Shown: positions 18,923-28,774, counted from the stretch's first letter. The stretch: DNA of 64,000 bases from Streptomyces humi (GCF_001005085.2 NZ_LBMU02000016.1:124001-188000), one strand, 5' to 3'. Notes: a model not told the origin generated them from the sequence alone. A program made the numbers and translations.

Positions 18923-19783
18923 GTGACCGACATCGAGAAGGTCGGAGTCGTGGGCTGCGGCCAGATGGGCGCGGGCATCGCCGAGGTGTGCGCCCGCGCG
19001 GGTCTGGACGTCAGGGTCGCCGAGACCACCGGCGAGGCCCTGGAGATCGGCCGCACCCGGCTGTACAACTCCCTGGGCAAGGCCGCCGAACGCGGCAAGA
19101 TCTCCGCCGAGGAGCGGGACGCCACGCTGGCGCGGCTGAGCTTCACCACGGACCTCGGCGAGTTCGCGGACCGCGACCTGGTGATCGAGGCCGTCGTGGA
19201 GAGCGAGCAGGTGAAGACGGAGATCTTCCAGGTGCTCGACCAGGTGGTGACCCGCCCGGACGCGATCCTGGCCTCCAACACCTCCTCCATCCCGCTGGTG
19301 AAGCTGGCGGTCGCGACCTCCCGTCCCGACCACGTGATCGGCATCCACTTCTTCAACCCGGCGCCGGTGCAGAAGCTGGTCGAGCTGATCCCCGCGCTCA
19401 CCACCTCCGAGGGCACGCTCAGCCGCGCCCAGATGTTCGCCGAGAAGGTGCTCGGCAAGCACGCGATCCGCGCCCAGGACCGCTCCGGCTTCGTGGTCAA
19501 CGCGCTGCTGGTGCCGTACCTGCTCTCGTCCATCCGGATGTTCGAGTCCGGCATCGCGAGCCGCGAGGACATCGACAACGGCATGGAGATGGGCTGCGCA
19601 CACCCGATGGGCCCGCTGCGGCTGTCCGACCTGATCGGCCTGGACACCATCGTCTCCATCGCGAACAGCATGTACGCCGAGTACAAGGAGCCGCTGTACG
19701 CCGCTCCCCCGCTGCTCCAGCGGATGGTCGAGGCGGGCCGGCTGGGCCGCAAGACCGGCTCGGGGTTCTACGCGTACGGCTGA
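18923..19783 (+). CDS. 3-hydroxybutyryl-CoA / 3-hydroxyacyl-CoA dehydrogenase
   Basis: 286 residues, NAD-binding Rossmann start VGVVGCGQMGAGIAEVCARA, family segment DLVIEAVVESEQVK, SNTSSIPLVKLA, catalytic His in IGIHFFNPAPVQKLVELIP, and C-terminal VNALLVPYLLSSIRMFESG. Length matches stand-alone FadB2/Hbd enzymes that oxidise (S)-3-hydroxyacyl-CoA. GTG start at 18923 follows GAAAGGGACG. The 166-bp upstream gap contains TTAC-GG-GTAA (18846-18855), a small dyad in a promoter-like spot. A strong terminator follows the stop. Confidence 0.93.
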   Translation: MTDIEKVGVVGCGQMGAGIAEVCARAGLDVRVAETTGEALEIGRTRLYNSLGKAAERGKISAEERDATLARLSFTTDLGEFADRDLVIEAVVESEQVKTEIFQVLDQVVTRPDAILASNTSSIPLVKLAVATSRPDHVIGIHFFNPAPVQKLVELIPALTTSEGTLSRAQMFAEKVLGKHAIRAQDRSGFVVNALLVPYLLSSIRMFESGIASREDIDNGMEMGCAHPMGPLRLSDLIGLDTIVSIANSMYAEYKEPLYAAPPLLQRMVEAGRLGRKTGSGFYAYG

Positions 19784-19826
19784 GCGCCACCCCGCCCTCC
19801 CCGGTCGGCTACAGGGAGCGATGCTC

Positions 19827-19862
19827 CACGGGCCCGGCACCGTCATCGGTGCCGGGCCCGTG
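19827..19862 (+). terminator. Strong hairpin terminator after the dehydrogenase gene
   Basis: Perfect 16-bp stem: CACGGGCCCGGCACCG (19827-19842), loop TCAT, CGGTGCCGGGCCCGTG (19847-19862), followed by TGTTTCAC. It lies 43 bp after the stop codon. Confidence 0.85.
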
Positions 19863-19865
19863 TGT

Positions 19866-19882
19866 TTCACACTCCGTGTGCA
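19866..19882 (+). promoter_or_regulatory. TTCACAC-N3-GTGTGCA palindrome upstream of the small TTA gene
   Basis: TTCACAC TCC GTGTGCA differs in one base from the perfect palindrome TTCACAC GGG GTGTGAA that sits in front of the NsdA-like regulator gene at 22255-22271. It lies about 120 bp upstream of the small gene at 20003. A second dyad, GGGCA-N6-TGCCC, begins at 19887. Confidence 0.55.
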
Positions 19883-20002
19883 CTCCGGGCACGCATATGC
19901 CCTTCGCACACTCTCCCCACGCGCTCACCAGGCGAGTTCACTCTTCATGCGCATGCAAAGGGATGCGGAACAACGCCTTCGACTACGCAAAGGAGCGGAC
20001 TC

Positions 20003-20260
20003 GTGACCACCGAACCGGAGCATCCCGTGGTCCAAGGAGAACTCGCAGAGTTACGTCGTCGCCTCGATGTGGCCTACGCGCAGGTCGAGGGAGGACTGAA
20101 CCTGCTCAGTCACCGCACCAAGGAGACGGCCAAGGAACTGGACGAGCTGAACACCCGCCTGTCCTCGCTGGAGCACGCCCGCTGGCCGCTGCCCTCACTC
20201 GCCGCGCTCACCGCGCTGGGCGCCCTGGTCGTCACGGTCTGGCAGGCGCTGGCCCACTAG
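20003..20260 (+). CDS. Small coiled-coil, single-helix membrane protein with a TTA codon
   Basis: 85 residues, not assigned to a family by me. Residues ~10-60 are charged and heptad-like (VQGELAELRRRLDVAYAQVE, then HRTKETAKELDELNTRLSSL), predicting a coiled coil. The end LAALTALGALVVTVWQALAH is one membrane helix, so it is probably tail-anchored. The GTG at 20003 has AAGGAG seven bases upstream. Leucine 17 is encoded by TTA (20051-20053), which needs the bldA tRNA. Its stop shares the palindrome CTAG with the convergent Nudix gene. Confidence 0.75.
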   Translation: MTTEPEHPVVQGELAELRRRLDVAYAQVEGGLNLLSHRTKETAKELDELNTRLSSLEHARWPLPSLAALTALGALVVTVWQALAH

Positions 20261-20802
20261 GCTCCCCGGTCGTCGGCGAGCCTCGCGTGGTGCAGCAGGA
20301 GTAACGCGGCCGCCATGTTGGCGGCCGGGACCTCCCCGCGGGCGATCATGTCCGGGACGAGCTTGAGGGGGACCCACTCCCGGCGGTCCGACTCGAAGTC
20401 GTCCACGGGGTGTCCGACGTACTCGCCCTCGTCGGACCAGTAGATGTGGTGCCGGGCGTCGGTGAGGCCGTTGGACGGCTCCACGGTCATGAGGTGGTGC
20501 AGGGTTCCCGGCCGCCAGCCGGTCTCCTCCTCCAGTTCCCTGGCGGCCGCGACGGCGATGTCCTCGCCGTCCTCCACGACTCCCGCCGCGAGTTCCCAGC
20601 CCCAGCTGTCGGTGATGAAACGGTGGCGCCACAGGAGGAGGACCTCGTCCGCCTCGTTGACCACCGTCGCCACGGCAACGGGCCGCAGCCTGATCAGGAA
20701 GTGGTCGAGGTGCCGGCCGTCCGGCAGCTCGACATCTGCGAGATTGACGCTGAACCAGCGGTTTTCATACACAGTTTGTTCGTTCTGTTTCGTCCACTGC
20801 AC
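20257..20802 (-). CDS. Nudix hydrolase (ADP-ribose-pyrophosphatase-like) with a TTA codon
   Basis: 181 residues. The Nudix box is complete at residues 74-96: GVVEDGE, seven residues, then RELEEETGW. Upstream PVAVATVVNEADEVLLLWRH and WGWELAAG fit the ADP-ribose/NDP-sugar branch. GTG start at 20802 (MQWTKQNEQ). Leucine 167, in the last helix (ANMAAALLLLHH), is encoded by TTA at 20304-20302, so full-length protein should need bldA. The gene lies between a TTA-containing small gene and the NsdA-like regulator, 56 bp downstream of the latter and on the same strand, so it may be co-transcribed with it. Confidence 0.9.
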   Translation of the reverse strand: MQWTKQNEQTVYENRWFSVNLADVELPDGRHLDHFLIRLRPVAVATVVNEADEVLLLWRHRFITDSWGWELAAGVVEDGEDIAVAAARELEEETGWRPGTLHHLMTVEPSNGLTDARHHIYWSDEGEYVGHPVDDFESDRREWVPLKLVPDMIARGEVPAANMAAALLLLHHARLADDRGA

Positions 20803-20858
20803 GGTTCTGCCACCTTCCGCCGAGTAAGTGGCAATATCGCAGCAGGGACTCCTCAGGC

Positions 20859-22208
20859 CTACCGGACCTGGAGCGGTACGCGCAGTGCGCCGTCGATGAG
20901 TTCGGCGGCCTCGGCGGTTCCGGCGCCGCCGCTGCGCACCAGGTGCTCGCGTACCGCGCGGAGTCTGTCACGCAGCCGCTGGGACTCCATTCCGCGGGCC
21001 TGCTCGGCCATCTGCACCGCCGTGGCCACCGCGTTGTCGGCGTCTCCCTGGCGCAGTTCGATGGTGCTCAGCATGGCGAGCCGGTGCACCCGCCCCCGGT
21101 CGTGCGCCGGGTTGTCGACGGCGGCCGCGGCGTGCTCCCGGGCGGCGGCCAGTTCACCGAGGCTGAGCAGCGCCTCGGCCACCTGTACGTTGACGAGTCC
21201 CGGCTGGACATAGCCGGTCTCGTCCGGTTCGTGGCCGCGCCGGATGCGGTCGGCGGCCGTCTCGGCCCGCCGGATGCAGGACAGCGCGCTCGTGCCGTCG
21301 CCGAGGTGGGCGTACGCCTTGGCCTGCATCGCGTAGAGGTCGGAGGCGAGGGCCGGGGTGATGTGCTTGCCCGCGGTCCGCAGCGCGGCCTCCGCGAAGG
21401 CGACGGCCTGCCGGAACTCCCGCATGAACAGCGACTGGTTGACGAGCAGCGCGATGACGTAGGCACCGAGTCCGCGGTCCCCGCTGGCCTTCGCCAGCCG
21501 CAGCGCCTGGTGGAAGTAGCGCTGCGCGAGGCCGTGGGCGTCGGAGTCGTACGCGCAGATGCCCGCGATGGCGACCAGACCGCCCGTCGCGCGGTGCAGT
21601 TGGCGCCCGGTGGCGTCCGTGTAGCCGCCGCGCAGCAGCGGGGCCGCCTCGGCGTTGAGGAAGCCGACGATCCGGGTGCGGGTCGCCATGCCGCCGGCCT
21701 TGCGGTACATCTGCTCGTAGTGGGCGCGGGCGGCGCGCAGCATCTCCAGGTCGGCGTGGGTGACCCGGTGCCGTCCGCCGCGCGAGACGTCCACGTCCTC
21801 GGGCGGGTTCTCCCACTCCCACACCGGCATCACGGCGGGTGTGCCGGTGACGGCGGGGGCGCCGAGTATGTGCGGTCGCTGCTGTTCGTCGGAGCGCCAC
21901 AGCGCGGTGGCCCGTTCGACGAAACCGGAGAGCGAGGTGGCGTGCGGGACGCCGGGCTGGCCCGGGACACCGAGGCCGATGTCGTCGAGGGTGACCGGAC
22001 GGTGCAGCCGGCCCGCGAGCACCTCGCAGATCAGGTCGGGCACCTGGCCCCTGGGCCGCTGCCCCTTCAGCCATCGGGCGACGGCGGTGTGTTCGTAGCG
22101 TAGCGAGAGTCCACGGGCCCGGCCCGCCTGGTTGACGTGGGCGGCGAGTCCGGCGTGCGAGATCCCCGCCTCGTCCAGGATCGCGTCGAGCAGTGAGTTG
22201 GGCTGCAT
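20859..22208 (-). CDS. NsdA-like regulator: helix-turn-helix plus TPR-type repeats
   Basis: 449 residues. The N-terminus (LLDAILDEAGISHAGLAAHV, then YEHTAVARWLKGQRP) is a phage-repressor-like helix-turn-helix. From ~170 on there are repeated alpha-hairpins (GLAQRYFHQALRLAKASGDR, FRQAVAFAEAALRTAGKH, ALSCIRRAETAADRI, AREHAAAAVDNPAH), as in NsdA, a negative regulator of antibiotics and sporulation in S. coelicolor. It is probably a paralogue, not NsdA itself. ATG at 22208 has GGGGGG five bases upstream. A perfect palindrome 47-63 bp upstream suggests autoregulation. Confidence 0.8.
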   Translation of the reverse strand: MQPNSLLDAILDEAGISHAGLAAHVNQAGRARGLSLRYEHTAVARWLKGQRPRGQVPDLICEVLAGRLHRPVTLDDIGLGVPGQPGVPHATSLSGFVERATALWRSDEQQRPHILGAPAVTGTPAVMPVWEWENPPEDVDVSRGGRHRVTHADLEMLRAARAHYEQMYRKAGGMATRTRIVGFLNAEAAPLLRGGYTDATGRQLHRATGGLVAIAGICAYDSDAHGLAQRYFHQALRLAKASGDRGLGAYVIALLVNQSLFMREFRQAVAFAEAALRTAGKHITPALASDLYAMQAKAYAHLGDGTSALSCIRRAETAADRIRRGHEPDETGYVQPGLVNVQVAEALLSLGELAAAREHAAAAVDNPAHDRGRVHRLAMLSTIELRQGDADNAVATAVQMAEQARGMESQRLRDRLRAVREHLVRSGGAGTAEAAELIDGALRVPLQVR

Positions 22209-22254
22209 GGATGCCCCCCGGGTGGCCTGGTGCCGTCAGCGTAGTGCGGGTGCG

Positions 22255-22271
22255 TTCACACGGGGTGTGAA
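22255..22271 (-). promoter_or_regulatory. Perfect palindrome TTCACAC-GGG-GTGTGAA before the NsdA-like gene
   Basis: Seven-base arms with a 3-bp centre, lying at the -35 side of a -10-like TACGCT (minus strand, 22243-22238). The same motif, one base changed, lies at 19866-19882. Position over the promoter suggests repression or autoregulation. Confidence 0.6.
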
Positions 22272-22412
22272 CCGAGTGCGCGGATCCGTAGGGTGTGCGC
22301 GCTGTCGCGGAGAGTGTCGGTCCGGTTGACTGAACTGCCTCGCAAGAGGCCGGCCGGGCCGCCGGCTCCCCCTCGTACAGTGCGGTGGCCTGGCCGGCGG
22401 CTGGGCCGACGG

Positions 22413-23552
22413 CTAGGGAAGGGGCCGGTGAAGGCAGGTCGTCGACTGCGGGTGCACGGGGGTTGCTCGCCCGGTTCCCCGCGCCCCCAGGGGGGCGCGT
22501 TGATGCGTGCGATCGTCGTGGAGCACCAGGAGGGCGATGTCGTCGGTCGGGCGGCCGTCGGTGTGGTGGAGCAGGGCGGTGAAGACCGTGCGGAGGATGG
22601 TCTGGGGGACGGCCGGGCCGTTCCGTACCGCTTCCGCGAGTGCGTCGCGCAGGGAGAAGAAGCGGCCTCGCGTGTCTCTCGCGTCCTCCGCGCCGTCCGT
22701 GTAGAGGACCAGGGACTCGTCGGGGAGCAGGTGGCCGCACGGCGTGGCAGCCAGGTCCGCGGGCAGGGGGAAGGGCCCGAGCGGCGGAAGCGGATCGGCC
22801 GGCGACAGCGGCTCGACGCGGGCACCGCTCAGCAGGTACGGCCACGGATGGCCGCAGTTGATCGCCCGCAGCTCGCCGTCCCCCGCGATCTCCAGGAGCA
22901 GCAGGGTCACGAACTCCTCGGCGACCGGGCTGTCCGGGTCCTGGCCGCCGCAGGCCGGATGCTCGGCCCTGGCTCGTTCGCGCAGGTGCCTGGCCAGGGC
23001 GCGGTCCAACCGGCCGACCACCCGGCCCAGTTCGGGCTCGTCATGGGCCGCCTCACGGAAGCTGCCGAGGACGGCGGCGACGGTGCCGACGGCGGCCAGC
23101 CCGTGTCCGCGGACGTCACCCATCACGACCCGGACGCCGTGTTCGGTGGCGACGGCCTCGTAGAGATCACCGCCGATGCTCGCGCCCCGGTCGGCGGAGA
23201 GCTGGGCGGCGGCCACGTGCAGCCCGGCCAGGCGCGGCGGCAACGGCCGCAGCAGCACGCTCTGCGCGACCCCGGCGACCTTGCGGGCCTGCCGCAACTC
23301 CCTGAGCAGGGCTCGGCGGACATGGAGTATGAGACCGGTGCCGACCGCGAAGAACACGGCGCTGGTGACGATCCGCGCGCCGAGCCCGTTCTGCTCGGCC
23401 AGCGGGCAACCGAATTTGTAGCCGACCGCGACGGCGCCCCATGCCGTGGGCAACGCCAGGGCGTGGGCACGGCGCCTGGGCCGTGAGTTCGTCCGGGGCC
23501 ACCCGCTGCGGGGAACCCCAGCCTTGATGCGGATCATGCCGATGGCCCCCAT
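22413..23552 (-). CDS. SpoIIE-type PP2C serine phosphatase, membrane-anchored
   Basis: About 379 residues from the ATG at 23552 (MGAIGMIRIKAG); 23537 is an alternative. Two hydrophobic helices at ~37-55 and ~65-85 precede the phosphatase domain: VAQSVLLRPLPPRLAGLHVA, GGDLYEAVATEHGVRVVMGD (metal Asp), VRGHGLAAVGTVAAVLGSFR, INCGHPWPYLL, VLYTDGAEDARD and TDDIALLVLH. Such proteins dephosphorylate anti-anti-sigma-like partners. The last ~28 residues after LLVLHDDRTHQ are encoded by a dispersed intergenic repeat, so the reading frame seems to have run on into it. Confidence 0.87.
   Translation of the reverse strand: MGAIGMIRIKAGVPRSGWPRTNSRPRRRAHALALPTAWGAVAVGYKFGCPLAEQNGLGARIVTSAVFFAVGTGLILHVRRALLRELRQARKVAGVAQSVLLRPLPPRLAGLHVAAAQLSADRGASIGGDLYEAVATEHGVRVVMGDVRGHGLAAVGTVAAVLGSFREAAHDEPELGRVVGRLDRALARHLRERARAEHPACGGQDPDSPVAEEFVTLLLLEIAGDGELRAINCGHPWPYLLSGARVEPLSPADPLPPLGPFPLPADLAATPCGHLLPDESLVLYTDGAEDARDTRGRFFSLRDALAEAVRNGPAVPQTILRTVFTALLHHTDGRPTDDIALLVLHDDRTHQRAPLGARGTGRATPVHPQSTTCLHRPLP
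22450..22502 (-). repeat. Dispersed streptomycete intergenic repeat, copy inside the phosphatase 3' end
   Basis: Reading on the minus strand: a CCCCCTGGGGGCGCGGGGAA core, then CCGGGCGAGCAACCCCCGTG. It resembles the copies at 23758-23815, 29718-29770 and 34085-34150 (GGGGCGC-n-GGGGAA, CGCGCGAC, AGCCCCC blocks). Here it encodes the C-terminal tail of the phosphatase. Confidence 0.6.
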
Positions 23553-23565
23553 GTAGGCCCTGACA

Positions 23566-23607
23566 GACAGAATCGGACCGACCCCGAAAGGCCGGTCCGA
23601 TTCTGTC
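23566..23607 (-). terminator. Long hairpin between pheT and the phosphatase gene
   Basis: Perfect 15-bp arms GACAGAATCGGACCG (23566-23580) and CGGTCCGATTCTGTC (23593-23607) with a 12-nt loop. It is 250 bp downstream of the pheT stop and 14 bp upstream of the preferred phosphatase start. It may terminate pheST read-through, or work as a structured leader for the phosphatase. Confidence 0.6.
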
Positions 23608-23715
23608 GACGGGACGCCCCGATAGCGCCACATCTGGATTGGATCTCACCCAAATGAGTGACGATCAACCAGGCGCCCGCATTTATGCAGGTGGCAGCGC
23701 GTGTTTCACGCCGCA

Positions 23716-23815
23716 GAGGGCGGCGCCCCGACAGCCGCGGAGGGCGGCGCCCCGACAGGGGCGCTGGGGGCACCCCCGGCCGCAGGCTGGGGGAGGAACC
23801 GCGCGACCGGCCAGG
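23716..23815 (+). repeat. 19-bp direct repeat followed by a dispersed repeat copy
   Basis: GAGGGCGGCGCCCCGACAG occurs at 23716-23734 and again at 23740-23758. Directly after it comes a copy of the dispersed element: GGGGCGCTGGGGGCACCCCC, a CCGCAGG turn, CTGGGGGAGGAACCGCGCGA. The 245-bp region between pheT and the long hairpin holds no gene. Confidence 0.6.
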
Positions 23816-23858
23816 ACGAGACCCGCACCCGGCCCGAACGCGCGGCCCCCCACGGCAC

Positions 23859-26371
23859 CTAGCCGCGCAGTACCGCTCCCGTCCGCTCCCCCGCCAGGGC
23901 GACCGCGGCGTCACGAGCCGCCGACGCCTCGTCGACCGTCAGCGTCCGGTCACCCGCGCGGAAGCGCAGCGCGTACGCCAGCGACTTCTTCCCGTCGCCC
24001 AGCTGCTCGTCGTTGACATACACGTCGAACAGCCGGATGGCCTCCAGGAGTTCACCCGCACCCTCGCGCAGGGCCGCCTCGACCTCCGCCGCCGGCACCG
24101 GCTTGTCGACCACGAGGGCGACATCCTGCGTGGCCACCGGGAACGTGGAGATGCCCGGCGCCTGCGGGGTGCCGTCCCCGGCCCGCTCCACCGCGTCCAG
24201 GTCCAGCTCCATCGCGCAGGTGCGCGCGGGCAGCCCCAGCGCCTTCACGACACGCGGGTGCAGCTCACCGGCGTGGCCCACGACCCGCTCGGTGCCGTCG
24301 GCGACGACCACCAGCTCGGCGCACCGGCCGGGGTGCCACGGTCCGTACTGGCCGGACCGCACGGTCAGCTCGGCCCCGGCCTCACGGGCGACCGCCCGCC
24401 CCGCCTCGACCGCGTCGGCCCAGTCGGCGGGCCGGCCCCGGCCCCACCAGCCGGCCTGCTCGCGGGCGCCCGAGAGGACGACGGCGACATGGCGCGGCTG
24501 CTCGGGCAGCACGGCGTCCAGCGCGGCGAGTTCCGCGTCGGTCGGACGCCGGTCGACCGGCAGGTGACCGGCGATGCCCTGCTCCTCGCGCGGCAGGAAG
24601 ACCAGGCCGGTCTCGAACAGCGCCAGGTCGTGCGCACCACGTCCGTCGTTGCGCCGGAGCGCACCGAGCAGGCCCGGCAGCAGCGAGGTACGGAGCGCGG
24701 GCTCCTCGTCGTTGAGCGGGTTGGTGAGCTTCACGACACGGCGGGCCGGGTCGTCGGCGGCCAGACCGAGCTGGTCGAAGACGCCCTCGCCGACGAACGG
24801 GTAGTTCGGCGCCTCGACGTAGCCGGCCCCGGCGAGCGCGCGGCCGACCCTGCGGTGCAGGCGCTGCCGGGCGGTCAGGCCCCGGCCGGACGGCGGCTTG
24901 GGCAGCGTGGAGGGCAGGTTCTCGTAGCCCTCCAGCCGGATGACCTCTTCGGCCAGGTCGTTCTGCTCGAACAGGTCCGGCCGCCAGGACGGCACGGTGA
25001 CGATCAGCTCGTCCTGCCCGTAGACGTCGCAGCCGACCTCCTGGAGGCGGCGGACGACGGTCTCCCGGCCGTACTCGACACCCGCGACCTTGTCGGGGTG
25101 GTTCGCCGCGACCGTGATGGTGTGCGGCGCGGACGGCGCGATGACCTCGGTGACGCCGGCCTCGGCGGTACCGCCGGCGAGCAGCACCAGCAGGTCGACG
25201 GTGCGCTGCGCGGCGGCGGCCGCGGCCTGCGGGTCGACACCTCGCTCGAAGCGGCGCGAGGCCTCCGAGGACAGCTTGTGCCGGCGGGCGGTGCGCGCGA
25301 TGGCGACGGCGTCGAAGTGGGCCGCCTCGATGACCACGTCGGTCGTGGCGTTCTGGACGTCCTCGTGGTCGGCGATCTCGGTGTTGGCACCGCCCATGAC
25401 GCCCGCCAGGCCGATGGGGCCGCGGTCGTCGGTGATGACCAGGTCCTCGGCGTGCAGCTTCCGCTCGACGCCGTCGAGGGTGACGATCCTCTCGCCCTCG
25501 GCCGCGCGGCGGACGCCGACGGTGCCCTGGACCAGGTTGCGGTCGTAGGCGTGCAGCGGCTGGCCGATCTCCATCATCACGTAGTTGGTGACGTCGACCG
25601 CGAGGGAGATCGGGCGCATGCCGACCTTCTGGAGCCGGCGCCGGAGCCAGATCGGCGAGCGGGCCTCGGGGCTCAGGCCGACGACGGTGCGCGCGGTGAA
25701 GCGGTCGCAGCCGAGCGGGTCGGAGACCTGGACCGGGTAGCCGAAGGCGTTCGGGCCGGGCACGTCGAGGAGGGCCGGGTCGCTCAGCGGCAGGCCGTAG
25801 GCGATGGCGGTCTCACGGGCCACGCCGCGGATGGACAGGCAGTCGCCGCGGTTGGCGGTGACGGCGATGTCCAGGACCTCGTCGACCAGTTCGAGCAGCT
25901 CGATGGCGTCCTTGCCGACCTCGGTCTCCGGCGGCAGCACGATGATGCCGTGGGTACCGTCGTCGCCCATGCCCAGTTCGTCGCTGGAGCAGATCATGCC
26001 GTGGGAGGTCTTGCCGTAGGTCTTGCGGGCGCTGATCGAGAACCCGCCGGGGAGCACGGCCCCGGGGAGGACCACGACGACCTTGTCGCCGACCGCGAAG
26101 TTGCGGGCGCCGCAGACGATCTCCTGCGGTTCACCGGTGCCGTTGGCGGAGCCGACGTCCACGGTGCAGAAGCGGATCGGCTTCTTGAAGCCCTCCAGCT
26201 CCTCGACGGTCAGCACCTGACCGACGACCAGGGGGCCCTTGAGGCCGTCGCCGAGCTGCTCGACGGTCTCGACCTCGAGGCCGGCCGAGATGAGCTTGGC
26301 CTGCACGTCGCGGCCGGTCTCGGTGGCCGGCAGGTCGACGTACTCCCGCAGCCAGGAAAGCGGGACCCGCA

Positions 26372-26372
<1 letters not shown>
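23859..26372 (-). CDS. pheT: Phenylalanyl-tRNA synthetase beta subunit
   Basis: 837 residues, normal length. [20 protein letters not shown] opens the chain; an EMAP/OB-type tRNA-binding domain spans ~40-165 ([29 protein letters not shown]); the B3/B4 region with [14 protein letters not shown] follows, then B5, and the C-terminal anticodon-binding domain ends [20 protein letters not shown]. It assembles with PheS to charge tRNA-Phe. The ATG at 26372 shares its A with the pheS stop (TGATG), so the subunits are translationally coupled. Confidence 0.97.
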
Positions 26373-27511
<1,139 letters not shown>

Positions 27512-27577
27512 TTACTGGCGGATGGTCCCCGTGACCGTCGGTGGCCGTGTGCAGGACACAAAGGTGCCAAAGGCCGA

Positions 27578-27583
27578 GTCTAA
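27578..27583 (-). promoter_or_regulatory. Probable pheST -10 box
   Basis: Minus-strand TAGACT lies about 85 bp upstream of the pheS ATG; 17 bp further up is only a weak GCATTC. The gap between pheS and the kinase gene (27494-27628) otherwise shows no attenuator. Confidence 0.4.
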
Positions 27584-27628
27584 CGGGGTGGAGGTGTACG
27601 AATGCGCCCGCGGGCCGCCCGGCCGCTC

Positions 27629-28774
27629 TCAGGTGAGATACGCCGGCGTGCTCACGGGCAACGTAAATCGGAACTCGGCGCCGCCGCCGGGGGCGCGTCC
27701 GACGGTGATGGTGCCGCCGTGGGCCTCGACGATGCCCTTGACGATGTACAGCCCGAGGCCGGTGCCACCGCGCTTGCTGCCCCGCCAGAAGCGGGTGAAG
27801 ACGCGGTTCATGGATTCCTCCGGGATGCCTGGCCCCTCGTCGCTCACCGTGACCGACGTAGCCGCGTTCTCAGGGCTTTCCCCGTCCCGCGGGGACGCCG
27901 TGGCCGTGATGTCGATGGTGACAGTTCCCTCGCCGTGCCGCACGGCGTTTTCGATGAGGTTGCTGAGGACCTGGTCGACCTTGTCCGGGTCGGCCCACAG
28001 GGCGGGCAGCGGCTGCTCGATGCGGAGCAGGAACCGGTCGGCGGGCTGCCCGGCGGCGACGTAGGCCTGGATGTGCCGTCCGACGGCGGCACCTATGTCC
28101 ACGGGCTGGCGGCGCACCTCCAGCCGTCCGGAGTCGATCCGCGAGATGTCCAGCAGCTCGGCGATGAGCCGGGTGACCCGGTCGGCGTCCGCGTCCACCG
28201 TCTCCAGCATCAGGCGCTTCTGGTCGTCGGTGAACCGTTCCCACTTGGCGAGCAGGGTGGCGGTGAACCCCTTGACGGAGGTGAGCGGCGAGCGCAGCTC
28301 GTGGGCGACGGTGGCGATCAGCTCGGCGTGGCTGCGTTCGGTACGGCGTCGGGCCTCGGTGTCCCGCAGCGACACGACGACCCGGCGCACCGGCCCGGTC
28401 GGCTCGGCGCGCACGTAGCGGGCCGACACCAGGACCTCACGGCCGCCGGGCAGCAGCAGGTTGCGCTCGGGCTGGCCGACCCGGATGGCGAGGCCGCCGT
28501 AGGGGTCGGTGAGCTGCCACCAGCGCCTGCCCTCCAGGTCCTCTAAGGGGAGCGCCTTCTCCAGGCGCCTGCCGAGGGCGTCGGCGGGGGCGGTGGCGGT
28601 GATCCGGGCGGCGGCGGCGTTGAAGCAGACGACGATGCCGTGCTCGTCGGCGACCACCAGGCCGTCGGGCAGTTCGTCGGGGTCGACGGCGAGCCCGGTG
28701 AGGTCGCCGTGCCGGGGCGCGGGCACGCGGCCGGTACCGCGGCCCCCCGGCGCGTTGCTGGTGCCGACACTCAT
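27629..28774 (-). CDS. ohkA: Orphan cytoplasmic histidine kinase with PAS domain (OhkA-like), TTA codon
   Basis: 381 residues, no membrane helix. A PAS-like domain (~35-140; LPDGLVVADEHGIVVCFNAA) leads to the HisKA H-box IATVAHELRSPLTSVKGF with His158, then the ATPase domain: N-box NLIENAVRHG, G1 DEGPGIPEE, G2 GGTGLGLYIVKGIVEAHGG. No response regulator lies next to it. Position beside pheST matches my memory of S. coelicolor OhkA, an orphan kinase affecting antibiotics and aerial growth. Leucine 77 is encoded by TTA (28546-28544), which implies bldA dependence. Confidence 0.85.
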   Translation of the reverse strand: MSVGTSNAPGGRGTGRVPAPRHGDLTGLAVDPDELPDGLVVADEHGIVVCFNAAAARITATAPADALGRRLEKALPLEDLEGRRWWQLTDPYGGLAIRVGQPERNLLLPGGREVLVSARYVRAEPTGPVRRVVVSLRDTEARRRTERSHAELIATVAHELRSPLTSVKGFTATLLAKWERFTDDQKRLMLETVDADADRVTRLIAELLDISRIDSGRLEVRRQPVDIGAAVGRHIQAYVAAGQPADRFLLRIEQPLPALWADPDKVDQVLSNLIENAVRHGEGTVTIDITATASPRDGESPENAATSVTVSDEGPGIPEESMNRVFTRFWRGSKRGGTGLGLYIVKGIVEAHGGTITVGRAPGGGAEFRFTLPVSTPAYLT

